DNA of 64,000 nt, taken from positions 682,001-746,000 of the forward strand of contig CAVYXG010000001.1 in the NCBI GenBank assembly GCA_963772375.1. Direction: 5' to 3'. The position numbers and the translations under genes are program-made. Under the pieces are notes generated by a model. The model worked only from the letters and a program-made list of their open reading frames with translations. It did no database searches and was not told the origin of the DNA. Below, in pieces: positions 6,347 through 14,766 of this stretch. Within the stretch, counting starts at the first letter, position 1. Each line of letters starts with the position of its first letter. Source of the stretch: DATBHM01 sp963772375 (GTDB lineage: Bacteria > Actinomycetota > UBA4738 > JACQTL01).

Positions 6347-7081
6347 CTACTTGATCGCGCCGAACCGGCGGTCGCGCTTCTGGAAGTCGCGGATGGCCTC
6401 GAACAGGTGCTCGCGGTTGAAGTCCGGCCACAGCACCGGAGTGAACCAGAACTCCGCGTAGGCCGCCTGCCACAGCAGGAAGTTCGACAGCCGCTGCTCC
6501 CCCGCGCTCCGGATGATCAGGTCGGGGTCGGGCATGTCCGGCCGGTACAGCCGCGACGTGATCGAGTCGGCGGTGATGCGTTCGCCCTTGAGCCGCCCGG
6601 CGTCGTGGTCTGAGAGGATCCGCTTCACGGCGTCGGCGATCTCCGTCCGCCCGCCGTAGTTGAAGGCGATCGTGAACGTCATCCCGGTGTTGTTCCGGGT
6701 GAGCTCCTCGGCGGCCTCCATGTCCCGCAGCACGTTCTTCGGGATCCGCCAGTCGACCCGGCCGAGGAACCGGATCCGGACGTTCCGCGAGTCGAGGTCG
6801 TCGCGCCGCCGCCGGAGCAGCACGCGGTTGTAGTTCAGCAGGAACCGCACCTCCGACGGCGGGCGGCGCCAGTTCTCCGTGGAGAACGCGTAGACGGTGA
6901 GCCACCGCACCCCCGCGTCGATCGCGCCCTCGACGACGTCGAACAGCGCCTCCTCGCCCTGCTTGTGGCCCTCCGTCCGGGGCAGGCCGCGCTGCTTGGC
7001 CCACCGGCCGTTGCCGTCCATGACGATTCCGACGTGGGCGGGGACGTCGGAATGGTCGAGGTCGTGCAGATACGTGCTCAC
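6347..7081 (-). CDS. uppS: Isoprenyl transferase (undecaprenyl diphosphate synthase family)
   Basis: Cis-prenyl transferase that condenses isopentenyl diphosphate units to make the polyprenyl carrier for cell-wall precursors. The 244-residue protein shows the family signatures: HVGIVMDGNGRWAKQRG near residue 17, EGHKQGEEA, TVYAFSTENWRRP, FNYGGRTEI, and the C-terminal DLIIRSAGEQRLSNFLLWQ followed by ELW-type AEFWFTP. The conserved catalytic Asp is in MDGNG. The GTG start at 7081 overlaps the recO stop (GTGA), giving a recO-uppS operon as in other Actinomycetota. Product chain length (C50 or C55) cannot be told from sequence. Confidence 0.95.
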   Translation of the reverse strand: MSTYLHDLDHSDVPAHVGIVMDGNGRWAKQRGLPRTEGHKQGEEALFDVVEGAIDAGVRWLTVYAFSTENWRRPPSEVRFLLNYNRVLLRRRRDDLDSRNVRIRFLGRVDWRIPKNVLRDMEAAEELTRNNTGMTFTIAFNYGGRTEIADAVKRILSDHDAGRLKGERITADSITSRLYRPDMPDPDLIIRSAGEQRLSNFLLWQAAYAEFWFTPVLWPDFNREHLFEAIRDFQKRDRRFGAIK

Positions 7082-7824
7082 GCCGGCGCCCCCCGGGCGA
7101 GCATCGGCAGCGACCGGATCCGCCGGTCGAGGTGGTACTCCGCGAACCCGAACAGCATGGATCGAGCCTGCCTCCGAACGGGCCCGCCGGCCACGGGCGT
7201 GTGGCCCACGGTCTCCAGGCCAGCCCCCGCGAGCGATGCCAGCAGCGCCAGCGACTCCGGCGCGACCAGCTCGGCGTCGTAGTCGGCGCACCCGCCGCAC
7301 ACCGCGCCGCCCTGCGACGACGAGAACAGCCCGGGGTCGAGCCGCCCACCGCACACCGCGCACGCCGAGAGCGACGGGTGGAACCCCGACAGCGACAGCA
7401 GCTTCAGGAGGAACGACTCGGCCACGGCGGACGGGTCGGCCGGCGCCGCGTCGAGCGCCCGGAGCCCCTGGAGCAGCAGCAGGAACAGCCGCACGTTGCG
7501 CTCGTGTTCCTCCGCGACCTTGTCGGTCGATTCCAGCATGGCCTCGCCGGCCGTGATCAGCGAGTAGTCCGATCGCAGCACGTGGTGCGCCGACAGGATC
7601 TCGGCCTGGGTCACGGTGTCGAGCGCCCCCCGCCCCCGGTACATCAGCACCTGGACGTGCGTCATGGGCTCCAGGCGTGCTCCGAAGCGGCTGAGGGTCT
7701 TGCGGGCCCCCTTCGCGACGGCCCGGACCTTGCCGGAGCCCTGGGTCATGATCGTGACGATGCGATCGGCTTCCGCCAGCTTGATCCGACGGAGGACGAC
7801 GCCCTGCTCGTGGTACAGCGGCAT
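7078..7824 (-). CDS. recO: DNA repair protein RecO
   Basis: RecFOR-pathway protein that loads RecA and anneals single strands. The 248 residues start with the OB-fold (MPLYHEQGVVLRRIKLAEAD, then GKVRAVAKGARKTLSRFGARL). They continue into an all-helical domain with a zinc-binding site, CAVCGG near residue 157 and CGGC near 178. The ATG at 7824 has no Shine-Dalgarno, but TACGAT ends eight bases upstream, so the mRNA is probably leaderless. It is divergent from the cyclase gene at 7930 and coupled to uppS. In related genomes recO follows era; here an accessory block of about 9 kb separates them. Confidence 0.95.
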   Translation of the reverse strand: MPLYHEQGVVLRRIKLAEADRIVTIMTQGSGKVRAVAKGARKTLSRFGARLEPMTHVQVLMYRGRGALDTVTQAEILSAHHVLRSDYSLITAGEAMLESTDKVAEEHERNVRLFLLLLQGLRALDAAPADPSAVAESFLLKLLSLSGFHPSLSACAVCGGRLDPGLFSSSQGGAVCGGCADYDAELVAPESLALLASLAGAGLETVGHTPVAGGPVRRQARSMLFGFAEYHLDRRIRSLPMLARGAPA

Positions 7825-7832
7825 CGCGCCGA

Positions 7833-7838
7833 ATCGTA
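7833..7838 (-). promoter_or_regulatory. -10-like hexamer of recO
   Basis: TACGAT on the minus strand, eight bases before the recO ATG. No ribosome site lies between, so transcription probably starts at or next to the start codon. The same hexamer precedes lepA. Confidence 0.5.
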
Positions 7839-7917
7839 CCCTCGCCCTCCGACGGCTCCGGTCGCAGCGACGTGCGATTTTCGTGACATCCGCGCCGGTT
7901 CGGGACGGCCGGTTCCG

Positions 7918-7923
7918 TACACT
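7918..7923 (+). promoter_or_regulatory. -10-like hexamer of the first cyclase/AAA gene
   Basis: TACACT ends six bases before the GTG at 7930. This spacing fits a leaderless transcript starting at the start codon. No recognisable -35 was found at 17 bp. Confidence 0.5.
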
Positions 7924-7929
7924 CCGGCG

Positions 7930-10900
7930 GTGGTCACCTGCCCCAACTGCGGCGAACCGAACCCAGCCCGGGCACGGTTCTGCCTGGCCTGCGGTACCGC
8001 CCTCTCAGCGGAGGCCGCCGTCGCCAACGCCGAGGAGCGCAAGGTCGTCTCGATCCTGTTCGTCGACCTGGTGGGGTTCACGGCGGCGTCGGAAGTGGCC
8101 GATCCCGAGGACGTCCGGGCCCGCCTCCGCCCGTACCACGCCGCGTTGAAGCGGGAGATCGAACGCTTCGGTGGCACGGTGGAGAAGTTCATCGGGGACG
8201 CGGTCATGGCGGTGTTCGGCGCGCCGGTCGCCCACGAGGACGACCCCGAACGGGCCGTCCGGGCCGCGCTGCGGATCCTCGATGCCATCCCCGAGCTGAA
8301 CGAGGACCACCCCGGCTTCGACCTCGCCGTCCGCGCGGCCGTCAACACCGGGGAGGCCATGGTGACCCTCGGCGCACGCCTTGAGCGCGGCGAGGGGCTG
8401 GTCGCGGGCGACGTCGTGAACACGGCGTCGCGTCTGCAGGGCGCGGCCCCGGTGGGCGGCGTGGTGGTCGGCGAGATCACCCAGCGCGCGACCCGGGACG
8501 TGTTCCGGTACGAGGAGCTCGCGCCGGTGACCGTGAAGGGCAAGGCGGAACCCGTGGCGCTGTGGCGCGCAATCGAGGCCACCGGCCGGTTCGGCGTCGA
8601 CGTCGAGCGCCCCCGCACGCCGTTCGTCGGCCGGGAGGAGGACCTGGGGCTCCTCCAACAGACCCTGTTCCGATCGATCCGCGACCCCGGGGTTCAGCTC
8701 GTCACGATCACCGGGGAACCCGGCGTCGGGAAGACGCGGCTGGTCGCGGAATTCCAGGCCTGGGTGGACGACCGTCCGGAGCTCGTGTTCTGGCGGCAGG
8801 GCCGGTGCCTGCCGTACGGCGACGGCATCGCGTTCTGGGCGCTCGGCGAGGTGGTCAAGGCGCACGCGGGCATCCTCGAGTCGGACGGGCCCGACGAGGC
8901 GTCGGCGAAGCTCGCCGCCGTCGTCGAGCGACTCGCCGATCCCGGCGACCGCGACTGGATCCGGACCCGCCTGGAGCCCCTGGTCGGCCTGGAGGGGATC
9001 GCAGCGCGCTCGTCCGACCGCACGGAGTCGTTCGCCGCGTGGCGGGCGTTCATCGAATCGATCGCTGCGGAGAACCCGCTCGTCCTGGTCCTGGAGGACC
9101 TGCATTGGGCCGACGAGACCATGCTCGAGTTCGTGGACGAGCTCGTCGACTGGTCGAGCGGCGTCCCGCTGACGGTGGTCTGCACCTCGCGGCCGGAGCT
9201 GTTTGCGTCGTATCCGGGCTGGGGCGGCGGCAAGCGGAACTCCGCCACGCTCGGCCTGGCTCCACTCTCGGGCGAGGACACGGCCCGGCTGATCTCCGCG
9301 CTGCTCGACCAAGCCGTGCTCCCGGCCGAGACGCAGTCCCTGCTCATGGAACGCGCCGGGGGCAACCCGCTGTACGCGGAGGAGTTCGTCCGGATGCTGG
9401 TGGACCGGGGCATCCTGCAGCAACGAGGCCAGGCGTGGACGGTCGTCGCCGAAGGCGAGGTCCCCGTGCCGGAGACAGTCCAGGCAACCATCGCAGCCCG
9501 GCTGGACGCGCTCACCCCCGATCGCAAGGCCATGCTCCAGGACGCCTCGGTGGTCGGGAAGGTGTTCTGGTCTGGCGTCGTCGCCTCGATGGGCGACCGC
9601 GACGACCAGGACGTCCGCGAGGGCCTGCACGAGCTCGCACGCAAGGAGCTCATCCGCCCGGCGCGGCGTTCGTCGGTCGAGGGGCAGGCCGAGTACGCGT
9701 TCTGGCATGCGCTCGTCAGGGATGTCACCTACGGGCAGCTCCCCCGCCCGGCGCGGATCCGGAAGCACCGGGCCGCGGCGGCGTGGATCGAGGAGCTGGC
9801 CGGCGACCGCGTGGCCGACCAGGTCGAGCTCCTCGTGCACCACGAACGCGAGGCGCTCGCGCTCGCGAGGGCCACGGGCGCGGCCGACGATGTGCGCGCG
9901 CTCGAGCGGCCGCTCGCCCGCCACCTGGTGACCGCGTCGGAGCGCAACGAGGGCCTCGATCTCCGCAAGGCCGAGTCGTTCGCCCGCGAGGCGGTCGAGC
10001 TCGCGGGCCCGGAGGAACGCGGCGAGGCGCTGACGCAGCTCGCGAACGTCCTGTTTCGTGCGAGCCGCCACGAGGAGGCCGGCGAGGCCGCGCGGGAGGC
10101 GGTCCGGGCGTTCGAGTCGGCGGGGATGGAGGAGCAGGCGTTCGAACCGATGGTCACCCTCCCCGTGATCCTGTGGCAGATGGGCGACACCCAGGACTCG
10201 GCGGTCATGTTCCGCGACGTCATCGAACGGCTCGAGGCGCGACCGCCCTCGCCCGTGCTGGCCAAGGCGTACACACGGTGGGCCGGAAACGCGATGATCG
10301 CGGGCGACTCGGCACAGACGCTCGAGTACGCGGGCAAGGCGATCCCGCTCTGCGAGCGGTTCGGGCTGGTGGACGAACGCGCCCGCGCGCTGCAGTTCCG
10401 CGGGTCGGCGCTCTGCGAGCTCGGCGACCAGGTCGGGGGCCTGGCGGATCTTCGCGAGTCGCTGCGGATCTGCCTGGAGCTCGGGCTCGCGGACGTTCCG
10501 GTCGCGTACGTGAACCTCGGCGACTGGGTCTGGGAGCACGTGGGTGCCGAGGCCGCCCTCGAGCAGTACCGGGCGGGGTTCGACTACGGCGAGCGCCGGG
10601 GCCTCACGAGCGGCGCGACCTGGGCGCTCGCCGAGACCACGTGGGTCCTGTACGACCTCGGCCGCTGGGACGAGCTGCTCGAGGCCGAGGCGGAGGTGCA
10701 GCGCCGCGATGGCGGACGGAGCCAGGCCGGCACCCTGCCGGTTCCCTACCGGATTCGCGTGCTGGCAATGCGGGGGCAGCTCGACGAGGCCGCCGCGCTC
10801 GTCCCCGGCCAGCTCGAACGGGCCCGCCACATCCGCGATCCGCAGATCCTGCTGCCGTCGCTCTCCGCCGCGGCGTTCGTCGAGGCCGAGCTCGGCAGAA

Positions 10901-11355
10901 CCGAGTCCGCGCTCGCCCTGCTCGCGGAGTACGAGGAGGCCGCGCGGGACGCGCCCCCCTGGTGGCCGAGTTTCCTGTTCGAGGGGTTCCGGATCATCGT
11001 CCGGGCCGACATCGAACGGGCCCGGGCGCTCCTCGACCGCATGGCCCCGCTCGGCCTGCGGGTGGAGGGGCTCGAACGCTCCTCGCGCGCGGCGCTCACC
11101 GAGGCGGAGGGCGACCCGGACGCGGCGAAGCGGCTGTACGACCGGGCGGCCGCCCACTGGTCCTCGTACCCGTTCCCGCCGGAACGGGCGCATGCCCTGC
11201 TGGGCGCCGGGCGGTGCCTCGTCGCGACCGGCAGGCCCCTCGAGGCGACCGAGGCCCTGCGGGAGGCCCGGGAGATCGTCGCCGGGCTCGGCGCCGTTCG
11301 GCTGGTGGACGAGGCGGACCGGCTGCTGGCGGAGGCCACGGCGAAGTCGTCCTGA
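7930..11355 (+). CDS. Zinc-ribbon / class III nucleotide cyclase / AAA ATPase / TPR signalling protein
   Basis: Large multidomain signalling protein of 1141 residues, presumably cytoplasmic. A zinc ribbon (C4-x2-C7 ... C18-x2-C21) is followed by a class III adenylate/guanylate cyclase domain at about 36-205. The two metal-binding Asp are present (FVDLVGFT, Asp46; FIGDAVMAVFG, Asp90), as are NTASRLQ and KGKAEPVALWR, so the cyclase may be active. An AAA/STAND-type ATPase follows, with Walker A GEPGVGKTRL at about 260 and LVLEDLHWADE near 380. The C-terminal 500 residues are helical TPR-like repeats. The GTG at 7930 is taken as start because the zinc ribbon begins there and a -10 element sits just upstream. 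Ligand and output are unknown. Two related genes occur in the window. Confidence 0.9.
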   Translation: MVTCPNCGEPNPARARFCLACGTALSAEAAVANAEERKVVSILFVDLVGFTAASEVADPEDVRARLRPYHAALKREIERFGGTVEKFIGDAVMAVFGAPVAHEDDPERAVRAALRILDAIPELNEDHPGFDLAVRAAVNTGEAMVTLGARLERGEGLVAGDVVNTASRLQGAAPVGGVVVGEITQRATRDVFRYEELAPVTVKGKAEPVALWRAIEATGRFGVDVERPRTPFVGREEDLGLLQQTLFRSIRDPGVQLVTITGEPGVGKTRLVAEFQAWVDDRPELVFWRQGRCLPYGDGIAFWALGEVVKAHAGILESDGPDEASAKLAAVVERLADPGDRDWIRTRLEPLVGLEGIAARSSDRTESFAAWRAFIESIAAENPLVLVLEDLHWADETMLEFVDELVDWSSGVPLTVVCTSRPELFASYPGWGGGKRNSATLGLAPLSGEDTARLISALLDQAVLPAETQSLLMERAGGNPLYAEEFVRMLVDRGILQQRGQAWTVVAEGEVPVPETVQATIAARLDALTPDRKAMLQDASVVGKVFWSGVVASMGDRDDQDVREGLHELARKELIRPARRSSVEGQAEYAFWHALVRDVTYGQLPRPARIRKHRAAAAWIEELAGDRVADQVELLVHHEREALALARATGAADDVRALERPLARHLVTASERNEGLDLRKAESFAREAVELAGPEERGEALTQLANVLFRASRHEEAGEAAREAVRAFESAGMEEQAFEPMVTLPVILWQMGDTQDSAVMFRDVIERLEARPPSPVLAKAYTRWAGNAMIAGDSAQTLEYAGKAIPLCERFGLVDERARALQFRGSALCELGDQVGGLADLRESLRICLELGLADVPVAYVNLGDWVWEHVGAEAALEQYRAGFDYGERRGLTSGATWALAETTWVLYDLGRWDELLEAEAEVQRRDGGRSQAGTLPVPYRIRVLAMRGQLDEAAALVPGQLERARHIRDPQILLPSLSAAAFVEAELGRTESALALLAEYEEAARDAPPWWPSFLFEGFRIIVRADIERARALLDRMAPLGLRVEGLERSSRAALTEAEGDPDAAKRLYDRAAAHWSSYPFPPERAHALLGAGRCLVATGRPLEATEALREAREIVAGLGAVRLVDEADRLLAEATAKSS

Positions 11356-11383
11356 GCGCGTCTCGTCCTCCGCGGGCCGCCCG

Positions 11384-11389
11384 TAGACT
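11384..11389 (+). promoter_or_regulatory. -10-like hexamer of the degenerate cyclase gene
   Basis: TAGACT ends six bases before the ATG at 11396, the same arrangement as upstream of the intact copy. This suggests the gene had, or has, its own leaderless transcript. Confidence 0.45.
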
Positions 11390-11395
11390 GCGCGA

Positions 11396-13374
11396 ATGCC
11401 CCGATGCGCCAGGTGCAGCGAGGACAACCCGTCCGGAGCCGCCCGGTGCCGGACCTGCGGCGGCCCGCTCGACGGAACGCCGCCCGACCGGCGCATCTCC
11501 GTGCTGGTGGTCGATCTGGCCGGGGCCGCGTCCACCGCGGACGAGGCCGTCACGGCGCGTGCCCGCCGGGAGATCCGCCTGCTCGGCGGCTCGCTCCGCG
11601 AACCCGGCGGCCACGTCGCCGTCGGGGTGTTCGGTGCGCCCGTGGCCCGGACCGACGCCGCCGAGCGCGCCGTCCGAGCTGCGCTCCGGGTCGCCGACGC
11701 CGTCGACGACCTCGCCCGCCCCGGCGTCGCGGTGCGTGCAGCCGTCCACACCGCGGCCCCGCCCGGCGGACACGGCGCCGTGGAGCTGCCGGAGGCCGAA
11801 CGCGACGCGGCCGGGCTCCTCAGGTGGGACGGCGGCCTCCCCGGCGTGGTGGTCGACGGCGCGACCCACGACGAGACCCGGGACCTGTTCGAGTACGAAC
11901 GCGCCGACGGCGGGCCGGCCGTCTGGATGGCCAGGACCGCGCGGGGCCGCTTCGGAGTCGACTTCGAGCTCAACCTCTCGACGCCGTTCATCGACCGCGA
12001 CCACGAGCTCGCACTGCTCACCGACATCTACGCACGCGTGCTGCTCGAGTCCGTTCCCCACGTGGTGACGATCGTGGGGGCCGCCGGCACCGGGAAGTCC
12101 CGGCTGCTGTCCGAGTTCTGGAACGTCCTCGACGGGCGGCCGGAGCTCGTGTACTGGCGGCAGGGGCGTTCGCTCGGGGACGGCGACGGCGTGACGCTGT
12201 GGGCGCTCGGCGAGGTGCTCAAGGGCCGGGGATCCTCGAGTCCGACGACCTCCGGACCGCGACTGACAAGCTCGACGTCACGCTTCGGGACTTCCTCCCG
12301 GACGAGGACGAGGCCCGCCGGATCGGCGAGCTGCTCGGCCCGCTGGCCGGCTGCGTCCCGGACGATCCCCGGCCGGTGCCCCCGTCGGAGTCGTTCCCGG
12401 CCTGGATGCGGTTCCTGGAAGCCGTGGCGGCGACCCACCCACTGGTGCTGGTGTTCGAGGACCTCCACCTGGCCGACCCGGGAACGCTCGCGTTCCTCCG
12501 GTTCGTCTCGGAACGGGCCGTCCCGGTTCCAATGCTCGTCGTGTGCACCGCCCGGCTCGAGCTGCTCGAACGGGAACGTTCCGGGACGGCCCGGAGCGTG
12601 GCGCCCCACGCCACCACGATCACCCTGGGGCCGCTGTCCGAACGCGACACCCGCGAGCTGGTGGCCGGTCTCGGCGGCCCGGTCGACGCGTCCGGCGGCC
12701 CGCCCGTGGACCTCCTGCAGGCAGCCGGCGGGAACCCGCTGTACGTCGAGGGGTACATCCGCCTGCTCGACGAACACCCCGACACCACCGCCGGCCGCCC
12801 ACCGGCGACCCTCGGGGTGCTCATGGCCGAACGGCTCGACGCGCTCGGCCCTGCCCTGCGTTCGCTGACGGAGGACGCCGCGATCGTGGGCAAGGTGTTC
12901 TGGCCGGGGGCACTCGAGGCGATCGGGGACCGCGGCCCCCGCGAGGTGGGCGAGGGCCTCGCCGAGCTGCGCCGCCGCCAGATGGTCCGCCCCTCCCGGC
13001 CGTCATCGCTGGGCGGCCAGGCCGAGCATGCCTTCTGGCACCTCGCGCTGCGGGACGCTGCGCTCGACCACATGGATCCGCAGCGGCGGGCGGCCGCCCG
13101 TCGGGCGACGGTCGTCTGGGCGGAGCGGATGGGGGGCGACCGGTTCGCCGACCACGCCGAGATCGTGGCCCATCACGCGCGCGCGGGGCTTCCGCATTCG
13201 GCGGACGACAAGCGGAGGTTCCTGCGCCTGGCCGGGGATCGCGCTGCGGGGCTCGACCCATGTCGCGCCGCCGGCCTGTACGAGCGCGCCGCGGCCCTGA
13301 TGCCCGAGGGTTCCCCCCACCGAGCCGAGCTGGACGCGCGGGCCACGGCGGCCCGGGCGGCGACCGGCGACTGA
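11396..13374 (+). pseudogene. Degenerate, frameshifted copy of the cyclase/AAA protein
   Basis: Homologue of the preceding gene, lying 40 bp after it on the same strand. It keeps the zinc ribbon (CARCSEDNPSGAARCRTCGG) and the ATPase Walker A (GAAGTGKSRLL). The cyclase domain has lost its catalytic residues: VVDLAGAAS replaces the first Asp motif context, EPGGHVAVGVFG lacks the second Asp, and the N-x3-R motif is gone. At about 12221-12231, after ALGEVLK, the frame shifts. Comparison with the paralogue (K-A-H-A-G-I-L-E) shows four bases missing, and the rest (GILESDDL onward) is read in another frame to 13374. The protein also stops before most of the TPR region. It is either a pseudogene or an intact gene with a sequencing deletion in a GGCCGGGG tract; the missing catalytic residues are real either way. 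Confidence 0.8.
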
Positions 13375-13459
13375 ACGACCAGCCCGAACACGCGCTCCCC
13401 GGGTTCGGGGCATACTGCACGCACGCCCCGCGGTTGTCCGCTGCGAAAGGTCCCGGATC

Positions 13460-13732
13460 GTGAAGCTGGTGCTCGTCAACGAAGAAGGAACGGCGGTTGC
13501 CGAGATCGAGGACGTCGAGGGCTACGACCTCTCGACCACCAGGGGACGGGCGATGCTCATGGACGACATCCTGGTCGCCCTCGGGCACGCCGACCGCCGC
13601 GTCGTCCTGGACATGATCAGGGAACGGCGGGAGCGAGCCGAGCGGGCGATCGCCGCGGCGAAGCGACCGGGGAGCTCGGGCGGCGACCAGCCCGGGGCCG
13701 TTCGCCAGCCGAACGGCGACCCCGTCGGCTGA
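13460..13732 (+). CDS. Small hypothetical protein, 90 residues
   Basis: I do not recognise this protein. It begins VKLVLVNEEGTAVAEIEDVE, a short beta-hairpin-like start, then a helical stretch with many Arg and Glu (MIRERRERAERAIAAAKRP) and a Gly/Pro/Asn-rich tail that is probably disordered. There is no signal peptide or membrane segment. The GTG at 13460 has GAAAGG about 10 bp upstream. It stands between the degenerate cyclase copy and a cupredoxin lipoprotein, all on the plus strand, but nothing ties their functions together. Confidence 0.6.
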   Translation: MKLVLVNEEGTAVAEIEDVEGYDLSTTRGRAMLMDDILVALGHADRRVVLDMIRERRERAERAIAAAKRPGSSGGDQPGAVRQPNGDPVG

Positions 13733-13774
13733 CGCCCGCGTCCGGCAAGCCCGACGCAGCCGCCCGCGCTCTGA

Positions 13775-13780
13775 TAGAAC
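13775..13780 (+). promoter_or_regulatory. -10-like hexamer of the cupredoxin lipoprotein gene
   Basis: TAGAAC ends eight bases before the GTG at 13789, with no ribosome site between. This again suggests a leaderless or near-leaderless mRNA. Confidence 0.4.
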
Positions 13781-13788
13781 GGCGGACC

Positions 13789-14226
13789 GTGCGCCGTCGC
13801 TCCGCCGCCGCCGCCCTGGCGGTCATGCTGATCCTGCTGGCCGCCTGCTCGGATCCGGCCCGCCCGGACGGAACGCCGAGCCGGGACGGTCCGTCGCCGA
13901 CGACGCCCCAGCCTGCCGTGTCGTCTCCCAAGCCGTGCGCCGACCGCGGCGAGCACGCGTTCACGGTCGTCATGCGGGACTTCCGGTTCGTGCCGCCCTG
14001 CCTCGTCGTGAGCGGAGCGGTGCCGTTCCATCTGCACAACGGCGGTTCGACGGCGCACAACCTGACGATCCCGGGGACGAGGTTCTCGGTCGACGTCGCG
14101 CCGGGGAAGAGCGTGACCGAGACGCGGCTGATGGGCTCCGGCGTGCCGCCCGGGACGTACCGGTTCTTCTGCCGGTTCCACAAGGGGCGGGGCATGACCG
14201 GCACGATCCACATCCTCGCCGCCTGA
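13789..14226 (+). CDS. Cupredoxin-domain lipoprotein (blue-copper-like)
   Basis: Exported, membrane-anchored small copper protein of 145 residues. A basic and hydrophobic N-terminus ends in the lipobox LLAAC at about 16-20, so the mature protein would be lipid-attached outside the membrane. After a Pro/Ser/Thr linker, the plastocyanin-like domain keeps the type 1 copper ligands: His in STAHNLTIPG and the C-terminal Cys-x3-His-x5-Met cluster in FFCRFHKGRGMTG. Electron transfer in the periplasm-equivalent space is the usual role. It converges with another cupredoxin lipoprotein gene at 14290-14766. The partner oxidase or reductase is not in the window. Confidence 0.85.
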   Translation: MRRRSAAAALAVMLILLAACSDPARPDGTPSRDGPSPTTPQPAVSSPKPCADRGEHAFTVVMRDFRFVPPCLVVSGAVPFHLHNGGSTAHNLTIPGTRFSVDVAPGKSVTETRLMGSGVPPGTYRFFCRFHKGRGMTGTIHILAA

Positions 14227-14245
14227 CACAGCGGCAGCGCAGCGG

Positions 14246-14284
14246 GCCGCCGCCCGCCACGCCGCACCCGCGGCCGGCGGCGGC
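14246..14284. terminator. Possible bidirectional terminator hairpin
   Basis: GCCGCCGC (14246-14253) can pair with GCGGCGGC (14277-14284) in the 63-bp gap between the convergent cupredoxin genes. There is no T-run, so assignment rests only on position and symmetry in very GC-rich sequence. Confidence 0.3.
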
Positions 14285-14289
14285 TCATG

Positions 14290-14766
14290 CTACGCGGTGA
14301 CCGTGACCGGCCCGTGCATCCCGTACCGGAAGTGCGCGGGGAGATGACAGGCGAACTCCATGTCGGAGGGCCGGTGGGTCACGTCGGTGAACGTGTATGT
14401 CGTGGTCCTGGTGGTCCCCGGTGGGACGGAGATCTGCCCGGGAACGGAGCCGTCGTGCTTCGGGTGCGCGGTGTGCTCCATGTAGTACTGGACGGCCTGG
14501 TCACCCACGATGAACTCGTGCTCGATGGGGTCGGTGTTCCGGATGACGAACGTCACCGACGTCCCCCGCTGGAAGGTGAACGACGACGGCCGGAACGTCG
14601 AGTGGTGGATTGTCACCTCCACCGTGAGATGGGACCGGCCCTCCGCGCTCGCCCGGCTGCAGGCCGCGCCGCCCACCGCGAGCAGCGCGACGGCGACGAC
14701 GAGGAGGGTCGGCCGGGACGGGCGGGTACCCCGTCCGCCCGCGCCCCGGCCGCCCTCGGTGCTCAC
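14290..14766 (-). CDS. Cupredoxin-domain lipoprotein
   Basis: Second small blue-copper-like lipoprotein, 158 residues. The signal segment LLVVAVALLAVGGAAC ends in a lipobox Cys. The copper fold has VTFVIRNTDPIEHEFIVGD with the first His ligand. The C-terminal cluster EFACHLPAHFRYGMHG supplies Cys, His and Met. The loop between Cys and Met is longer and His-richer than in the 13789 gene. The GTG start at 14766 overlaps the stop of the upstream DUF2330-like gene (GTGA), so it is co-translated with that secreted protein pair. That arrangement suggests the three products work together at the cell surface, which is inference. Confidence 0.83.
   Translation of the reverse strand: MSTEGGRGAGGRGTRPSRPTLLVVAVALLAVGGAACSRASAEGRSHLTVEVTIHHSTFRPSSFTFQRGTSVTFVIRNTDPIEHEFIVGDQAVQYYMEHTAHPKHDGSVPGQISVPPGTTRTTTYTFTDVTHRPSDMEFACHLPAHFRYGMHGPVTVTA

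Noticed and set aside
7132..7929. N-terminal extension of the first cyclase gene across recO
   Set aside because: Antisense of recO and low complexity; the zinc ribbon begins right after the GTG at 7930.
12221..12231. Programmed frameshift in the degenerate cyclase gene
   Set aside because: No slippery heptamer or downstream structure is evident, and the paralogue comparison shows a four-base deletion, which fits decay or error better.
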